Assembly (NCBI GenBank): GCA_023404675.1
Contig: JAEYAW010000029.1
Span: 124,001 to 188,000 of the forward strand
Direction of reading: 5' to 3'
DNA: 64,000 bases
DNA from: Pseudomonadota bacterium
GTDB lineage: Bacteria; Pseudomonadota; Alphaproteobacteria; Rhizobiales; Xanthobacteraceae
The notes beneath the pieces were generated by a model that saw only the letters and a list, made by a program, of their open reading frames with translations, was not told the origin of the DNA and made no database searches. The position numbers and the translations under genes were made by a program. Below, piece after piece: positions 26,557 through 37,000 of the stretch (position 1 is the stretch's first letter; the number at the start of each line of letters is the position of its first letter).

Positions 26557-26886
26557 GGCCGAAACCTTTCACGACGAACGAACAGGGAGCGCCACGCCAT
26601 ACCGTGCGGGCGATCCGGTTGGGCCTTGCGTGAGCGATCAGCGCTGTACCTTTGCAGCAGGGATCGGCGCAACGCAACCGGAACGCCGCGCCCGATGGAG
26701 ATGCGGCCGAAGGACTATTACGTGATATATCAGAACGGGTCACCCATTCCGGTCAAGGGGTTGACGCCGCTATTTCCGGACTTCTTATTGCGACGCCGCC
26801 ACGCGCCGAACGATCCTGCCTCAAAGCGTCGCATGGTGCGTTCCATTTGCCCGCTTCGGCATCGCCACCGAGAAGTGAAACCTTTC
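26557..26886. promoter_or_regulatory. Divergent intergenic region between aapJ and metC
   Basis: Some 330 bp separate the two divergent genes and should hold both promoters. I see no supported gene. A loosely AT-rich patch lies at about 26715-26745. No recognisable riboswitch or confident promoter pair could be picked out. Confidence 0.4.
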
Positions 26887-28083
26887 ATGAGCGCTTTCGA
26901 TCCCACGTCTCCCGCATTTCGTCCCGAAACCGGTCTTGTCATTTCAGGGCGCGACACTCTCGCGCAGAAGGGCTTCGTCAATCCGCCCATCGTGCGCGGA
27001 TCGACCGTGCTCTACCCGACCGCCGAGGACTTGCGCGAGCATCGCGGGGAATTTCAGTACGGCCGTCACGGAACGCCGACCACACGAGCGCTTCAGGACG
27101 CCCTCAAAACGCTCGAAGGTCCGCAATGCGCTGGCGTGGCGCTGGCCCCATCGGGGCTTGCGGCGATCTCGACCGCGCTGCTCGCGGTCCTGAAGGCCGG
27201 CGACCATCTTCTCGTCAGCGACAACATCTATCGGCCGACCCGCGCGTTCTGCGACGGAATGCTGGCCCGCTACGGCGTCGAGACCACCTATTTCGATCCG
27301 CTGGCAGTCTCGGACATCGCCGCGCTGTTTCGTCCCAACACGCGTGCGGTGATGCTCGAAGCGCCGGGCTCGCAGACGTTCGAGATGCCGGACATTCCGG
27401 CCATCGCCGCGATCGCCCACGCGCGTGGCGTGCTGGTTCTCGACGACAACACCTGGGCCACGCCGCTTTACCGCCGCGCACTCGAACAGGGCGTCGATAT
27501 CAGCATCATGGCCGCGACAAAATATATCGGCGGCCACTCGGACATCATGTTCGGCACGATCGCTGCAAACGCCGCGACGTGGCCTCGGATCGTCGACGCA
27601 GCCCGCCAGCTCGGCGTCTGCGCCGGGCCCGACGATGTGTTTCTCGCCCTGCGCGGCCTGCGCACGCTGGCGATTCGCCTCGCCCAGCACCACCGTTCCG
27701 GTCTCGAAATCGCGAACTGGCTGGCCGCGCGGCCTGAAGTCGCACGGGTGTTGCACCCTGCCCTCCCCGACGATCCGGGACATGCCATCTGGCGCCGTGA
27801 TTTCAAGGGCGCGAGCGGCCTGTTCAGCATCGTGCTGAAGCCGGTCGCGACCCGTGCGGTCGATGCCATGCTGGACACGCTCAAGCTGTTCGGCATGGGC
27901 TATTCATGGGGTGGTTTCGAGAGCCTCGCCATCCCGTTCGATTGCGCCTCATACCGGACCGCCACCACATGGGCGCCGGAGGGCCCGGCCCTGCGGATTC
28001 ACATCGGGCTTGAGGATATCGAGGATCTGAAGGCCGATCTGGCCCGCGGCTTCGACGCGCTCAACGCAGCGGCGAGAGGCTAA
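26887..28083 (+). CDS. metC: Cystathionine beta-lyase (Cys/Met metabolism PLP enzyme)
   Basis: A 398-aa PLP-dependent enzyme. Family motifs are FQYGRHGTPTTRALQDAL, the PLP Asp in VLVLDDNTWATP, and the Schiff-base Lys in MAATKYIGGHSDIMFG. The C-terminal GYSWGGFESL segment favours alphaproteobacterial MetC-type beta-lyases, which cleave cystathionine to homocysteine, pyruvate and ammonia. The frame stays open far upstream, but only the part from this ATG has family character. Confidence 0.9.
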   Translation: MSAFDPTSPAFRPETGLVISGRDTLAQKGFVNPPIVRGSTVLYPTAEDLREHRGEFQYGRHGTPTTRALQDALKTLEGPQCAGVALAPSGLAAISTALLAVLKAGDHLLVSDNIYRPTRAFCDGMLARYGVETTYFDPLAVSDIAALFRPNTRAVMLEAPGSQTFEMPDIPAIAAIAHARGVLVLDDNTWATPLYRRALEQGVDISIMAATKYIGGHSDIMFGTIAANAATWPRIVDAARQLGVCAGPDDVFLALRGLRTLAIRLAQHHRSGLEIANWLAARPEVARVLHPALPDDPGHAIWRRDFKGASGLFSIVLKPVATRAVDAMLDTLKLFGMGYSWGGFESLAIPFDCASYRTATTWAPEGPALRIHIGLEDIEDLKADLARGFDALNAAARG

Positions 28084-28091
28084 GGCCGTCG

Positions 28092-28412
28092 CTACTCCGG
28101 CGTTCTCTTGTGAATGCCGATGAAATACAGATTGCGGACATAGACGATCAGGCCAAAGGCCTGGCCGGCAATGAACACCGGGTCGCGGCGATACAGCGCA
28201 TAGATCAGCAGCAGCACGCCGCCGCCGATCGAGAAGAACCAGAACGCTACCGGAATGACGCTGCGCCGCGCCCGCTCGGACGCGATCCACTGCACGACGA
28301 AGCGCATGGTGAAGAAAATCTGGGCGACGAATCCCAGAACCACCCACCCGTCGAACTGAATGACGAAGACATCGTGCAGGTAGGTGGCGATCGCCTGAAA
28401 CACGTCACTCAT
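28092..28412 (-). CDS. LAB_N-domain small membrane protein (lipid A biosynthesis N-terminal-like)
   Basis: A 106-aa protein with about three transmembrane segments. The motif FMRFVVQWIASER (read as TMRFVVQWIASERARRSVIP) and PVAFWFFSIGGGVLLLIYALYRRDPVFI are typical of the LAB_N domain, found as small proteins beside polyprenyl-phosphate glycosyltransferases. It overlaps the upstream GT2 gene by 8 nt, suggesting co-translation and a joint role in sugar-lipid formation or flipping. The ATG used is internal to a slightly longer frame. Confidence 0.83.
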   Translation of the reverse strand: MSDVFQAIATYLHDVFVIQFDGWVVLGFVAQIFFTMRFVVQWIASERARRSVIPVAFWFFSIGGGVLLLIYALYRRDPVFIAGQAFGLIVYVRNLYFIGIHKRTPE

Positions 28413-29172
28413 GCGGATTGACCTCGGTCGCAACGACCGTCGCGCGCTTCCGGCGGATCAGCCACCACACCCCCATCAGGTCCATGATTCCGACCCAGAG
28501 CCGGTCGAAGAACCCGTAGTTCGAGACGCCGGAACGACGCGGGCGGTCGATCACGTCGACATAGGCGATCTCGTAGCCCTCGCGCCGCACCAGCGCGGGA
28601 AGGAACCTGTGAAGTCCGTCGAAATACGGCAGCGCCAGAAAGACGTCCCGCCGGAACGCCTTGAGGCCGCATCCGGTGTCGCGTGTCCCATCGTGCAGCA
28701 CTGCCTTGCGGACGGCATTCGCCACGCGCGACTGAAACCTCTTGAAGCCGGTATCCTTGCGGCCGACACGCTGACCGGCGGCAAGGCCGGTCCGTTCGCC
28801 GCCATCGGCGACCGCGAAAATCAGATCCGGCAGGAAGACCGGATCGTTCTGGCCGTCCCCGTCGAGCGTGCAGACGATCGGGGCGCGAGCCGCGCGAACG
28901 CCGCTGCGCACCGCCGCCGACTGGCCGCACGAGGTCGCGTGGCGAATCTGACGGACCTCGGGCCGCGTGCGGCGCGCCTCCGCGATCCGCGCCGCCGTCT
29001 GATCGTTCGATCCGTCATCCACATAGATGATCTCGAACGGCCAGCGGCTCCCGAGGGCGGCTGTGATCTCCATGATCAATGGCTGGATGTTCTCGGCCTC
29101 GTTCCGCACCGGAACCACAACCGAGATTTCAGGTTCCTGCATGTGCGCGTGACCGGCGAGGTAGTCTTTCAT
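28405..29172 (-). CDS. GT2 family glycosyltransferase (polyprenyl-phosphate sugar synthase type)
   Basis: A 255-aa GT-A-fold transferase related to DPM1/ArnC. It shows SVVVPVRNEAENI, FEIIYVDDGSNDQT, CTLDGDGQNDPVFLPDL (DxD-type metal site) and GCGLKAFRRDVF. A hydrophobic C-terminal segment (WVGIMDLMGVWWLI) may anchor it to the membrane. It probably loads a sugar onto undecaprenyl phosphate for the nearby GT39 transferase. The sugar is unknown; mannose or galacturonic acid would suit this bacterial group. Confidence 0.85.
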   Translation of the reverse strand: MKDYLAGHAHMQEPEISVVVPVRNEAENIQPLIMEITAALGSRWPFEIIYVDDGSNDQTAARIAEARRTRPEVRQIRHATSCGQSAAVRSGVRAARAPIVCTLDGDGQNDPVFLPDLIFAVADGGERTGLAAGQRVGRKDTGFKRFQSRVANAVRKAVLHDGTRDTGCGLKAFRRDVFLALPYFDGLHRFLPALVRREGYEIAYVDVIDRPRRSGVSNYGFFDRLWVGIMDLMGVWWLIRRKRATVVATEVNPHE

Positions 29173-29206
29173 CGGGAATGGTCGCTCCGCGTCCGGGAGC
29201 CGGTTC

Positions 29207-30049
29207 TTATGGCCGCTGACGGACGCCTGCAACCCTTTTAAGCCGCGACCAGGACGGACCGGGGCGCGCGCGGGTCGATCCGTCAGGCACAATCACGAAC
29301 GCCAGCCCCCTCGCGGCGAACCACTCCCGAACCACCATTGTGATAATGAGGCCGAGCAGCGCGCCGCCGATCACGTCGCTGGGATGATGGGCCAGCAGCA
29401 CGATCCGGCTGATCAGGATCAGCACGGCGTAGGTCCATGCCACGGGCGCTGCGCGCGGCCACAGCCAGGCGATGCCGGCCGCGAGCGCGAAGGCCGTGAG
29501 CGCATGTCCCGAAGGAAAACTGAAAAATCTGGGTTCACTCGCAAAGGGGTGAAAGTTGAAGGCGTTGGCCTCGCCGCCGACGAAAGGCCGCCCGCGCCCG
29601 ATCAGGCGTTTCAGAGCGTGCCCGACCAGATTGGCGAGCGCGACCGACAGCAGCAGAAAACTGATGCGGATCGCCAGCGGCCCGAGCGTCCGGGCGAGCG
29701 CAATGTCCGGGCGGATCGCGACCCACAGCCACAGAATGGCCAGAGCGCCAGCCAGACAAGGCAGAATCAACTCGAACTCGCCCAGTTCCGTGAACAACCG
29801 CACCGGCCACAGATCCGGAGTTCCTCGCGGCGGCATCGCCTTGATGACGGCTTCATCGAGCGTCAGCATCAGGCCGAAAATGACGACGCTCGCCGCCGCG
29901 GCGGCTGCGATCCACCCCACGGCGCGCTTGCGGCTGACCTCCGCCTGCCGGCTATGCCGTGCGGGGCGGACCAGCTCCTGTCCGAGCCGCATCGCAGATC
30001 CGCCGAGACGAGCGGCAAAGCCGCCTCTCCGGTCCAGACCGGCCGCCAT
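29207..30049 (-). CDS. PAP2-family membrane phosphatase
   Basis: A 280-aa integral membrane phosphatase with about six transmembrane segments. All three acid-phosphatase motifs are present: KRLIGRGRPF, PSGH (FSFPSGHALT) and SRIVLLAHHPSDVIGG. Such enzymes dephosphorylate undecaprenyl-PP or lipid A. The ATG overlaps the stop of the upstream GT39 gene by 1 nt (TAATG), so the two are translationally coupled. Confidence 0.87.
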   Translation of the reverse strand: MAAGLDRRGGFAARLGGSAMRLGQELVRPARHSRQAEVSRKRAVGWIAAAAAASVVIFGLMLTLDEAVIKAMPPRGTPDLWPVRLFTELGEFELILPCLAGALAILWLWVAIRPDIALARTLGPLAIRISFLLLSVALANLVGHALKRLIGRGRPFVGGEANAFNFHPFASEPRFFSFPSGHALTAFALAAGIAWLWPRAAPVAWTYAVLILISRIVLLAHHPSDVIGGALLGLIITMVVREWFAARGLAFVIVPDGSTRARPGPSWSRLKRVAGVRQRP

Positions 30050-31797
30050 TAGCGGGTGCCTTCCGACCGGAAGATGGCGACCGAAACCTCGCGCCCCTGC
30101 GAATAGTTGTAGCCCTCGATCCGGGCCGCCAGTTCGTAACGCAGGCCAATCGCTTCGGCGCGCTGGGCGAAGACGCGCTCCTGCCGCTGCTCGACCAGGG
30201 CGAAGCGGCAACTGCCCTGCCGCAAAAAGTCCGCCGCGCCCGATCCGTCCGTGAGCAGGGTCTGCGTGCCGACCATGAAGACGAGGCTTGGCTCATGAAA
30301 GCCGGCCGATGCCGCGCGGGGGCCGACGCATTCGACGTTTCGCAGCGCCCGGGCGATCTCGACGCTGGGAAACACCGGCGTCAGCCGTGGCGCAACGACG
30401 CCGAACACCTCCATGCACAGGAACCATGCAGCGCCGACAGCGCACAGCAATGACCGCTCGGCCCGCGCGTCGTCGTACAGCCACCACGCGAACAGACCGA
30501 GGATCATGGCCCCCGCCGCGAACGGCCAGGCCAGGAATATCGGCTGGCGGGTCAGCATGATCGCACCAACGATCACCAGCGCGGACACCACCGCCGGAAA
30601 CAGGAACCAGCCCGCCGTGCCACGCACCAGCCAGCGCGACTGCGACAGCACGCGCCGCTCCAGCGCCCCCGCCACGAGGATCGCGATCGGTGGGTAGAGC
30701 GGCAGCACATAATGCGGCAGCTTTGTCACCACGATCTCGAAGACGATCCACGCCGGCACCAGCCACGCCAGCAGATACTGCGCCCCCGGCTCGCGCCGTG
30801 CCCGCCAGATCGAGGGCGTCGCCAGCGCGGCCAGTGCCGCGCCCGGCCAGAACGTCACCCAGAACAGCGCAAAATACAGACCCGGCGGCGCGCCGTGGGA
30901 TTCCTGCGGCTTGGCGAGCTTGTCCAGCATGTCGCCGCCGAGGGAATCCTCAAAAAAGGTATTGCCGGACTTGAGCACGATGGCGACAAACCACGGCAGC
31001 ACCAGCACGAGCACCCACAGCAGGCCCCACGCCGGGCGCAATCGCCAGACCCATGCGAGACTGCGATCGAGAATCGCGACCGTGACCAGCGTCAGCGCGA
31101 CGAACATCAGGATCAGCGGGCCCTTGAGCAGGATACCGCCCGCGATTGCGGTCCAGAATATCGCCGGATGGGTCCACGGCGGACGCGCCGGATCCTCGCC
31201 GCGCTGCCAGGACATGTAGACTTTGGCGAGTGCCCCCATCGCGGCAATCACCGCGAGCAGCAACATCGCGTCGGTTTTGGCCAGCCGCGCCTCGACATTG
31301 AGCAGGATGGACGCGCACATGATGAGGCCCGCCAGCACGGCGGCGCGCCTCGTCACGAATGTCAGGGCGACCCAGTATGTCAGCAGCACCGCGCCGACGG
31401 CGCCGATCAGTGAGGGAATGCGGTAGAGCCAGATGCGAATTTCGGCGCGCGGCAGGCCGAGGGCCGAGGCGGTTTCGACCATTGTCGCCTGGAGCCAGTA
31501 GATCCCGACCGGCTTCTTGTAGCGCACCTCATCCTGAAAGCGGATATCGACGAAATCGTTGCTTTCCACCATCTGCTTGGTGGCCTGCGCGAACCGGGCT
31601 TCATCGCGGTCGATCGGCGGGATCGTCACGAAGCCCGGCAGAAAGAACACCACGGCGCAGACGGCGAGCAGCAGCAGCGAGCGGAGGTGGCTGACCACCA
31701 CGAAGTCAAGCACACGCGACAACGCACGGCCCGGATCGGCCCGGTGCGTCGGCTCGCGTATCTCGCCAAATCTGCGTCGGGCAAAGGTCTCGGCCAT
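30049..31797 (-). CDS. GT39 (ArnT-like) lipid-linked sugar transferase
   Basis: About 582 aa with roughly 11-12 transmembrane segments. The N-terminal catalytic region PPIDRDEARFAQATKQM has the acidic residues of ArnT/PMT enzymes, followed by RYKKPVGIYWLQ. ArnT-like enzymes move a sugar from a polyprenyl phosphate carrier to lipid A or another envelope acceptor in the periplasm. The start is uncertain: in-frame ATG at 31809 and TTG at 31833 are alternatives. It lies downstream of pbpC. Confidence 0.85.
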   Translation of the reverse strand: MAETFARRRFGEIREPTHRADPGRALSRVLDFVVVSHLRSLLLLAVCAVVFFLPGFVTIPPIDRDEARFAQATKQMVESNDFVDIRFQDEVRYKKPVGIYWLQATMVETASALGLPRAEIRIWLYRIPSLIGAVGAVLLTYWVALTFVTRRAAVLAGLIMCASILLNVEARLAKTDAMLLLAVIAAMGALAKVYMSWQRGEDPARPPWTHPAIFWTAIAGGILLKGPLILMFVALTLVTVAILDRSLAWVWRLRPAWGLLWVLVLVLPWFVAIVLKSGNTFFEDSLGGDMLDKLAKPQESHGAPPGLYFALFWVTFWPGAALAALATPSIWRARREPGAQYLLAWLVPAWIVFEIVVTKLPHYVLPLYPPIAILVAGALERRVLSQSRWLVRGTAGWFLFPAVVSALVIVGAIMLTRQPIFLAWPFAAGAMILGLFAWWLYDDARAERSLLCAVGAAWFLCMEVFGVVAPRLTPVFPSVEIARALRNVECVGPRAASAGFHEPSLVFMVGTQTLLTDGSGAADFLRQGSCRFALVEQRQERVFAQRAEAIGLRYELAARIEGYNYSQGREVSVAIFRSEGTR

Positions 31798-31869
31798 TTG
31801 CCATCGCATACGATGAAACGTTAGCGTCCACAACAGGCTGGCGGAACCCGGCGCTATCTTTGCCCGGTG

Positions 31870-34005
31870 CTATTGAAAACGCACCACAACGGTATCGGCG
31901 GCCCCCGTCGCATCCATCACGGTCAGCCGTACGAATCCCGGTCCGGGCGGAGCGATCAGCCGCTGCCGGCGGCCGTCGAGCTCGCCGACTGCCCGCCCGT
32001 CCACCAGCATGGTCATGGGCGGCACGCCCCCGGCGACCTTGACAGGCACGCCCTCGTCCGGACGGTCGGGCAGTTCCAGCCGGGACCCGCTCAGAGGAAA
32101 CTGGATGCGGGGAGCCTGTTCGCCGCCGGCCCGCACCAGTTCACCCTCGGGCCTGAAACGGCGCAGCGGCAGCGGCAACCGGGCGTTGCTCGCCTGCAGC
32201 ACCCCACGCGGAGCGCGTGGCAGCGGCGCCGGAATTTTCCCGGTACGCGCGAAAGCATCGAACAGGACCGGTGCCGCGGCGACGCGCCCGATCATGCCCG
32301 GCACCGGTGCGCCATCGGGCCGGCCGACCCAGACGCCGATCGTCATCCGGCCATCGAAGCCGACCGACCACGCGTCGCGGTAGCCATAGCTGGTGCCGGT
32401 CTTGAATGCGATCCGGCCATGCACGCCGTTTTCGGGCGGCGGTGTGCCGAGCAAAACGTTGCTGACCTGCCAGGCCGCCGCCTCGTCCAGCAGCCGCTGC
32501 GGCGCACGTTCTGCCGGGCTCTTCTGCCCGTCCGTCCGCTCGTTCAGCGGGATCGCGCTGCCGAGCCGTGCGATCCCTGTGTAAGACTGCACAAGACCCG
32601 ACAGGGTGACCCCGACGCCGCCCAATCCCATTGCCAGACCCGGCACCTCGTCGCGCGGCAGGACCAGTTCAGTCCCGGTCTGTTTGAGCCGCGCCGTCAG
32701 GCGGGCGGCCCCGACCCTGTCGAGCAGCGCCACGGCCGGAACGTTGAGGGACAGCTGCAACGCCTTGCGGACCGGCACGGTGCCCTGAAACGACATGTCG
32801 AAATTTTCAGGCGCATAAGCACCAAAGCGCACCGGCCGGTCGTCGATCAGGCTGTCCGGGTGGACGAAGCCGTCCTCGAAGGCGAGGCCATAGATGAACG
32901 GCTTCAGCGTCGAACCGGGCGAGCGCACCGCGCGCGTCATATCGACCTGCCCGGCCCGCCGCTCGTCGAAGTAATCCGCCGACCCGACATGGGCCAGCAC
33001 CTCTCCGGTGGCATTATCGACCGCAAGAATGCCGACCGAAATGTCGGGACCGAGCGCCGCCGCCCTGTCCCGCGCCAAGTGTTCGAGCGTCTGCTGCAAT
33101 CCGGCGTCGAGCGTGAGGCGAATGACCTGCGCGTCCTTCGTGATCGTGACCGCCTGATCGGATGAGTGCGGAGCCAGGATCGGCATCGGTTTGCGCAGGC
33201 GCGGCACCAGTTCGTCCCGCGCCCGGTCGGCATCTTCGCCGGACACGAGGCCCTGCTCGACCATGCGGTCCAGCACGCGGTCGCGGGCGGCCTTCGCCGC
33301 GCCGTGATGACGATCGAGCCGCCGCCGCTCGGGCGACTGCGGCAGCGCGACCAGCAACGCGGCCTCGCCGAGCGAGAGCCGCTTCGGCTCCTTGCCGAAA
33401 TAACCCAGCGAGGCGGAGCGGATGCCTTCGAGGTTACCGCCGAACGGCGCGAGCGTGAGATAAAGATCCAGAATTTCCGCCTTGCTCAGGCGGCGCTCGA
33501 TCTGGATGGCGCGAACCGCCTGACGGATCTTGGCGTGAAGCGAGCGCGAACGTCGCGGCTCCAGCAGGCGCGCGACCTGCATGGTGATGGTCGAGCCGCC
33601 GGACACAATCCGGCCATGGGTGATCAGTTGCCAGCCTGCGCGGGCGAGAGCGACGGGATCGACGCCGTGATGGGCGTAGAAGCGCCGGTCCTCGTAGGCC
33701 AGCAGCAGCTTCAGATAGGTCGGATCGACGTCGCTCGCGCCCTGAACCGGCAGCCGCCAGCGCCCGTCTGCCATCGCATAGGCGCGCAGCAGCCTGCCGT
33801 TGCGATCCACCACCGAGGTCGAGACCTGCCGCGCTTCCGCCAGCGGCAGAGACGGCAGCGAGGCAACCCAGGCGGCAAAGCCCGTGCCCGCCGCAACGAA
33901 AAGGCCGAGGCTCGCCGCGAGGGCCAGCCGCAGCCATCTCCGTCGCCGTGGACGGTCATCATCCGCCCGCGCGTTGTCCGCAAGAGATTCGGCGACCCCG
34001 CTCAC
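31870..34005 (-). CDS. pbpC: Penicillin-binding protein 1C (bifunctional glycan polymerase/transpeptidase)
   Basis: A 711-aa class A PBP with one transmembrane anchor at about residues 25-47. The GT51 glycosyltransferase domain (EDRRFYAHHGVDP; GGSTITMQVARLL) is followed by a transpeptidase domain with SxxK in SPGSTLKPFIYG and KTGTS in AFKTGTSYGYRDAW. A PBP1C-specific C-terminal BiPBP_C domain ends the protein. It overlaps the alpha-2-macroglobulin gene by 4 nt, the conserved pbpC-yfhM pairing. Confidence 0.95.
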   Translation of the reverse strand: MSGVAESLADNARADDDRPRRRRWLRLALAASLGLFVAAGTGFAAWVASLPSLPLAEARQVSTSVVDRNGRLLRAYAMADGRWRLPVQGASDVDPTYLKLLLAYEDRRFYAHHGVDPVALARAGWQLITHGRIVSGGSTITMQVARLLEPRRSRSLHAKIRQAVRAIQIERRLSKAEILDLYLTLAPFGGNLEGIRSASLGYFGKEPKRLSLGEAALLVALPQSPERRRLDRHHGAAKAARDRVLDRMVEQGLVSGEDADRARDELVPRLRKPMPILAPHSSDQAVTITKDAQVIRLTLDAGLQQTLEHLARDRAAALGPDISVGILAVDNATGEVLAHVGSADYFDERRAGQVDMTRAVRSPGSTLKPFIYGLAFEDGFVHPDSLIDDRPVRFGAYAPENFDMSFQGTVPVRKALQLSLNVPAVALLDRVGAARLTARLKQTGTELVLPRDEVPGLAMGLGGVGVTLSGLVQSYTGIARLGSAIPLNERTDGQKSPAERAPQRLLDEAAAWQVSNVLLGTPPPENGVHGRIAFKTGTSYGYRDAWSVGFDGRMTIGVWVGRPDGAPVPGMIGRVAAAPVLFDAFARTGKIPAPLPRAPRGVLQASNARLPLPLRRFRPEGELVRAGGEQAPRIQFPLSGSRLELPDRPDEGVPVKVAGGVPPMTMLVDGRAVGELDGRRQRLIAPPGPGFVRLTVMDATGAADTVVVRFQ

Positions 34006-37000
34006 CGCGCCGGCCTCACCTCCATCGCGCCCGTGCCGGTGCGGCCGTAGCGCGAGGGATTGTACATGTCCTCAACATAGGCCTGCGGCAGCACGTAGCG
34101 GCCCGGCGACACCGCGCGAACGACGTAGGCCACGGTGAAAACCGGCTTGTCGTTGCCTTTGCGGTCGATGGCGGCGGTGAAGCGGTCATCGCGGAATTCC
34201 GTGTGCGCCGCCTCGACGCCGTCCTCGATCCAGCTCAGCGTGCCGGAATCGCCCGACGAGACGAGATGCGGATTGTCGATCTCAAGACCAGCGGGGAGAT
34301 AATCAGCCACCATGATGTGCCCGTATTCCGGCTTCGGCTCGGTGATCTTCAGCACCACCGCAAAACGGTCGTTCTGCTTCGCCCTGGCGATATCGGCGGG
34401 CTGACCGTCAAGCGTGAAGTAGCTCCGCTCGATCTTGAAGCCGTTCGACGCCGAAGGCTCCGGCGTGATGGGCGCACCGGTCACGGTGACGACGGCCTGC
34501 ACCGGCGCATCGCCGGTGTTGACGATCCGCAGCGGCTTGCCGTCGAGCGCATCCGCCTTGTAGCTGCGATAGATCGCGCTCTTCACCGCGATGCCGCCGA
34601 CATCGAGCGACATCTGCTCCTTGGCGAGCGCGCGCGCCGCCAGCACAAGCCAGGCGTTCTCCTGGGTCGAAGTGTAGGGCGTCAGCCCCCTCGCCGCCTC
34701 GACCCGCTGCACCGCGCTGGTCATGGTCGCGCGCGGGGCATTGCCCTCGCTTGCCAGCGTCACCAGCGCCGCCGCGTCGCGCAGCGCCGAGCCGTAATCG
34801 GTGCGCCCGAACTCAAGCACCGGCTTCGGATTGAGATCGCCCAGCGCCGCCGCATAGACCCGCTCGGCGCGGGTGCGGTCCCCGACCAGCGCCAGCGCGG
34901 CGGCAAGCTGGGCCTTGGCGATCGGCGTCGCCAGATGCTGCAGCTTGGTGTCCGCCAGATAACGCAGATCGCCGATGGGCGCCGCGCCGTTGCGCGCCAG
35001 CACATAGAGGCCGTAAGCGAGATCGCGGCCACCGTTCTTCTCTGGCTCCTCGGCGTTGACGACGAAGTTGCGAACACGGTCCAGCGCCGACCTGAACGCC
35101 ACGTCGGGCACCGCGAAATTTTTCTCGCGGGCACGGGTGAGGAAGTCGGTGACGTAGGCATTGAGCCAGTCGTCGTCGCCGCCAGCCGACCACAGGCCGA
35201 ACGAGCCGTTGGAGCCCTGCCGCGCCAGCAGACGATCGATGGCATCGCGAATGCGCTGGTCCGCCGCCGTGTCGAGCGACAGGTTGGCCTCGGCCGCCAG
35301 ATCGTTGACATAGAGCAGCGGCATCGCGCGACTGGTGATCTGCTCCGAGCATCCGAACGGATAACGGTCCAGTGCCTTCAGGATGGTCGCGGCATCGAGC
35401 GCGGTCGAAAGTCCGGCCGACAGCTGCACGCCGCCGGTGCCGCGCACCAGATCGGTGAACATGTCGGCGGTCAGCGTCAGGCTCTCGCCCTTCGCCAGCG
35501 TCCGCACCACGCGGCGCGCCAGGACCTGCGTCGGCGCCTTGACGTCGAGCACGTAGTGGCGCGCGAGCGTCAGACCGTTCGGTCCCTTGATGTCCACGTC
35601 GAAGGTCGCAGCGCCCGTGCCGCTGGCGTCGATCGCCAGTGCCGTCGACGCGCGCTGCCTGGCGGCGAGACGCAGAGTGGTTGACGGATTGCCGGTCATC
35701 TTCACCGGACCGCCGGTGGTGACGTTGACGATATAGTCGCCCGCCGGACCTTCCACGTTGTCGAGGTCGAAGGACAGCGTGCCGCGGTCTCCGCTCAGCA
35801 GAAAGCGCGGCAGCGTCGCCGTCAGCACCACCGGATCGCGGACGGTGACATCGATGTTGGCGCGGCCGACCCTCGTAGCGGTCCACGCCACCGCCATCAC
35901 CCGCGCGGTGCCCGCGAATTCGGGAATCTCGAAAGTCACTTCTGCGGTGCCGTCAGGGCCGACGGTGACGATTCCGGAATACAGCGCGAGCGGCTTCTGG
36001 GTCGGTGGCGAGCCCTGCATTTCCGCCGCCGCGGCGTCGCCGCCGGTGCGGATCTGGCCACGCGTGCCCTGCATGCCGTCGATCAACTGCCCATAAAGGT
36101 CCCGGATTTCGGCCGTCAGGCGGCGCTGACCGAGATAGTAATCATCCGGCGCCGGCGGCTTGTAGCCGGTCAGATTGAGGATGCCGACATCGACGGCCGC
36201 AATGGCGATCTTGGCGTCCTCCCCCTTGCTGAGGCCTTCGATCTTCACCGGCAGCTTGAGCGTCGTCGATGGCCGCACCAAGGCAGGCGGCGACAGCGTC
36301 ACCGCCAGCGTGCGCGCGACCTTGTCGACGGAGAACCACTTCAGGCCGATGGCGCGGCCCGGCATGCGCTGGGCGGCGACATCCAGCGGCCGGCGCAAGG
36401 TCGTCACGACGTAAGCGCCGGTGCCCCAGTCGCGGCCGACCGGCAAACGCACCTGCGTCGTGCCTTCCTTCACGTCGATGGTCTGCGTGGTCAGCAGACG
36501 GTCGCCGAGCACGTTCACCGTCAGCTTGCCTGCGGTGCGCGCGTTGACGGTGACCACCATGGTCTCGCCGGCCTTGTATTCCGGCTTGTCGATGGAGGTT
36601 TCGAGCAGATCCGGCGTGTCGGCCGAGCCGTCCGAATACCAGCCCACGTCGAACTGCACCGAGGTGAGCGGACCATCCTGCTCGCCGGTCTTCACGTCGA
36701 GCCGGTAGCGGCCCGGCTGCGGCGAGAACTCCACACGCCCCGGCGCGTTGGCGGCCACATCGAGCGCGCCGTCGGCGACGCGGCGGGTGGACTTCACCGG
36801 CTCGTAATTCCAGGAGCCATATTGCCTGTACCACTGATAGCGAGATTCGATTTTCAACAGCTCGTATTGCAGCCCGCTGCGCGCCAGCGACGTGCCGTCC
36901 GGCGACACGAACACCACATCGAACCGGGCGCGATCGCCCTCGGCCACACTCCTGTCCTGAAACAGCGGCTTGACGCCGATCATCGCGCCGTTCGGTGCAA

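Noticed and set aside
25525..26886. Long + strand open frame leading into metC
   Set aside because: It is antisense to aapJ and has no family features; the lyase begins at 26887.
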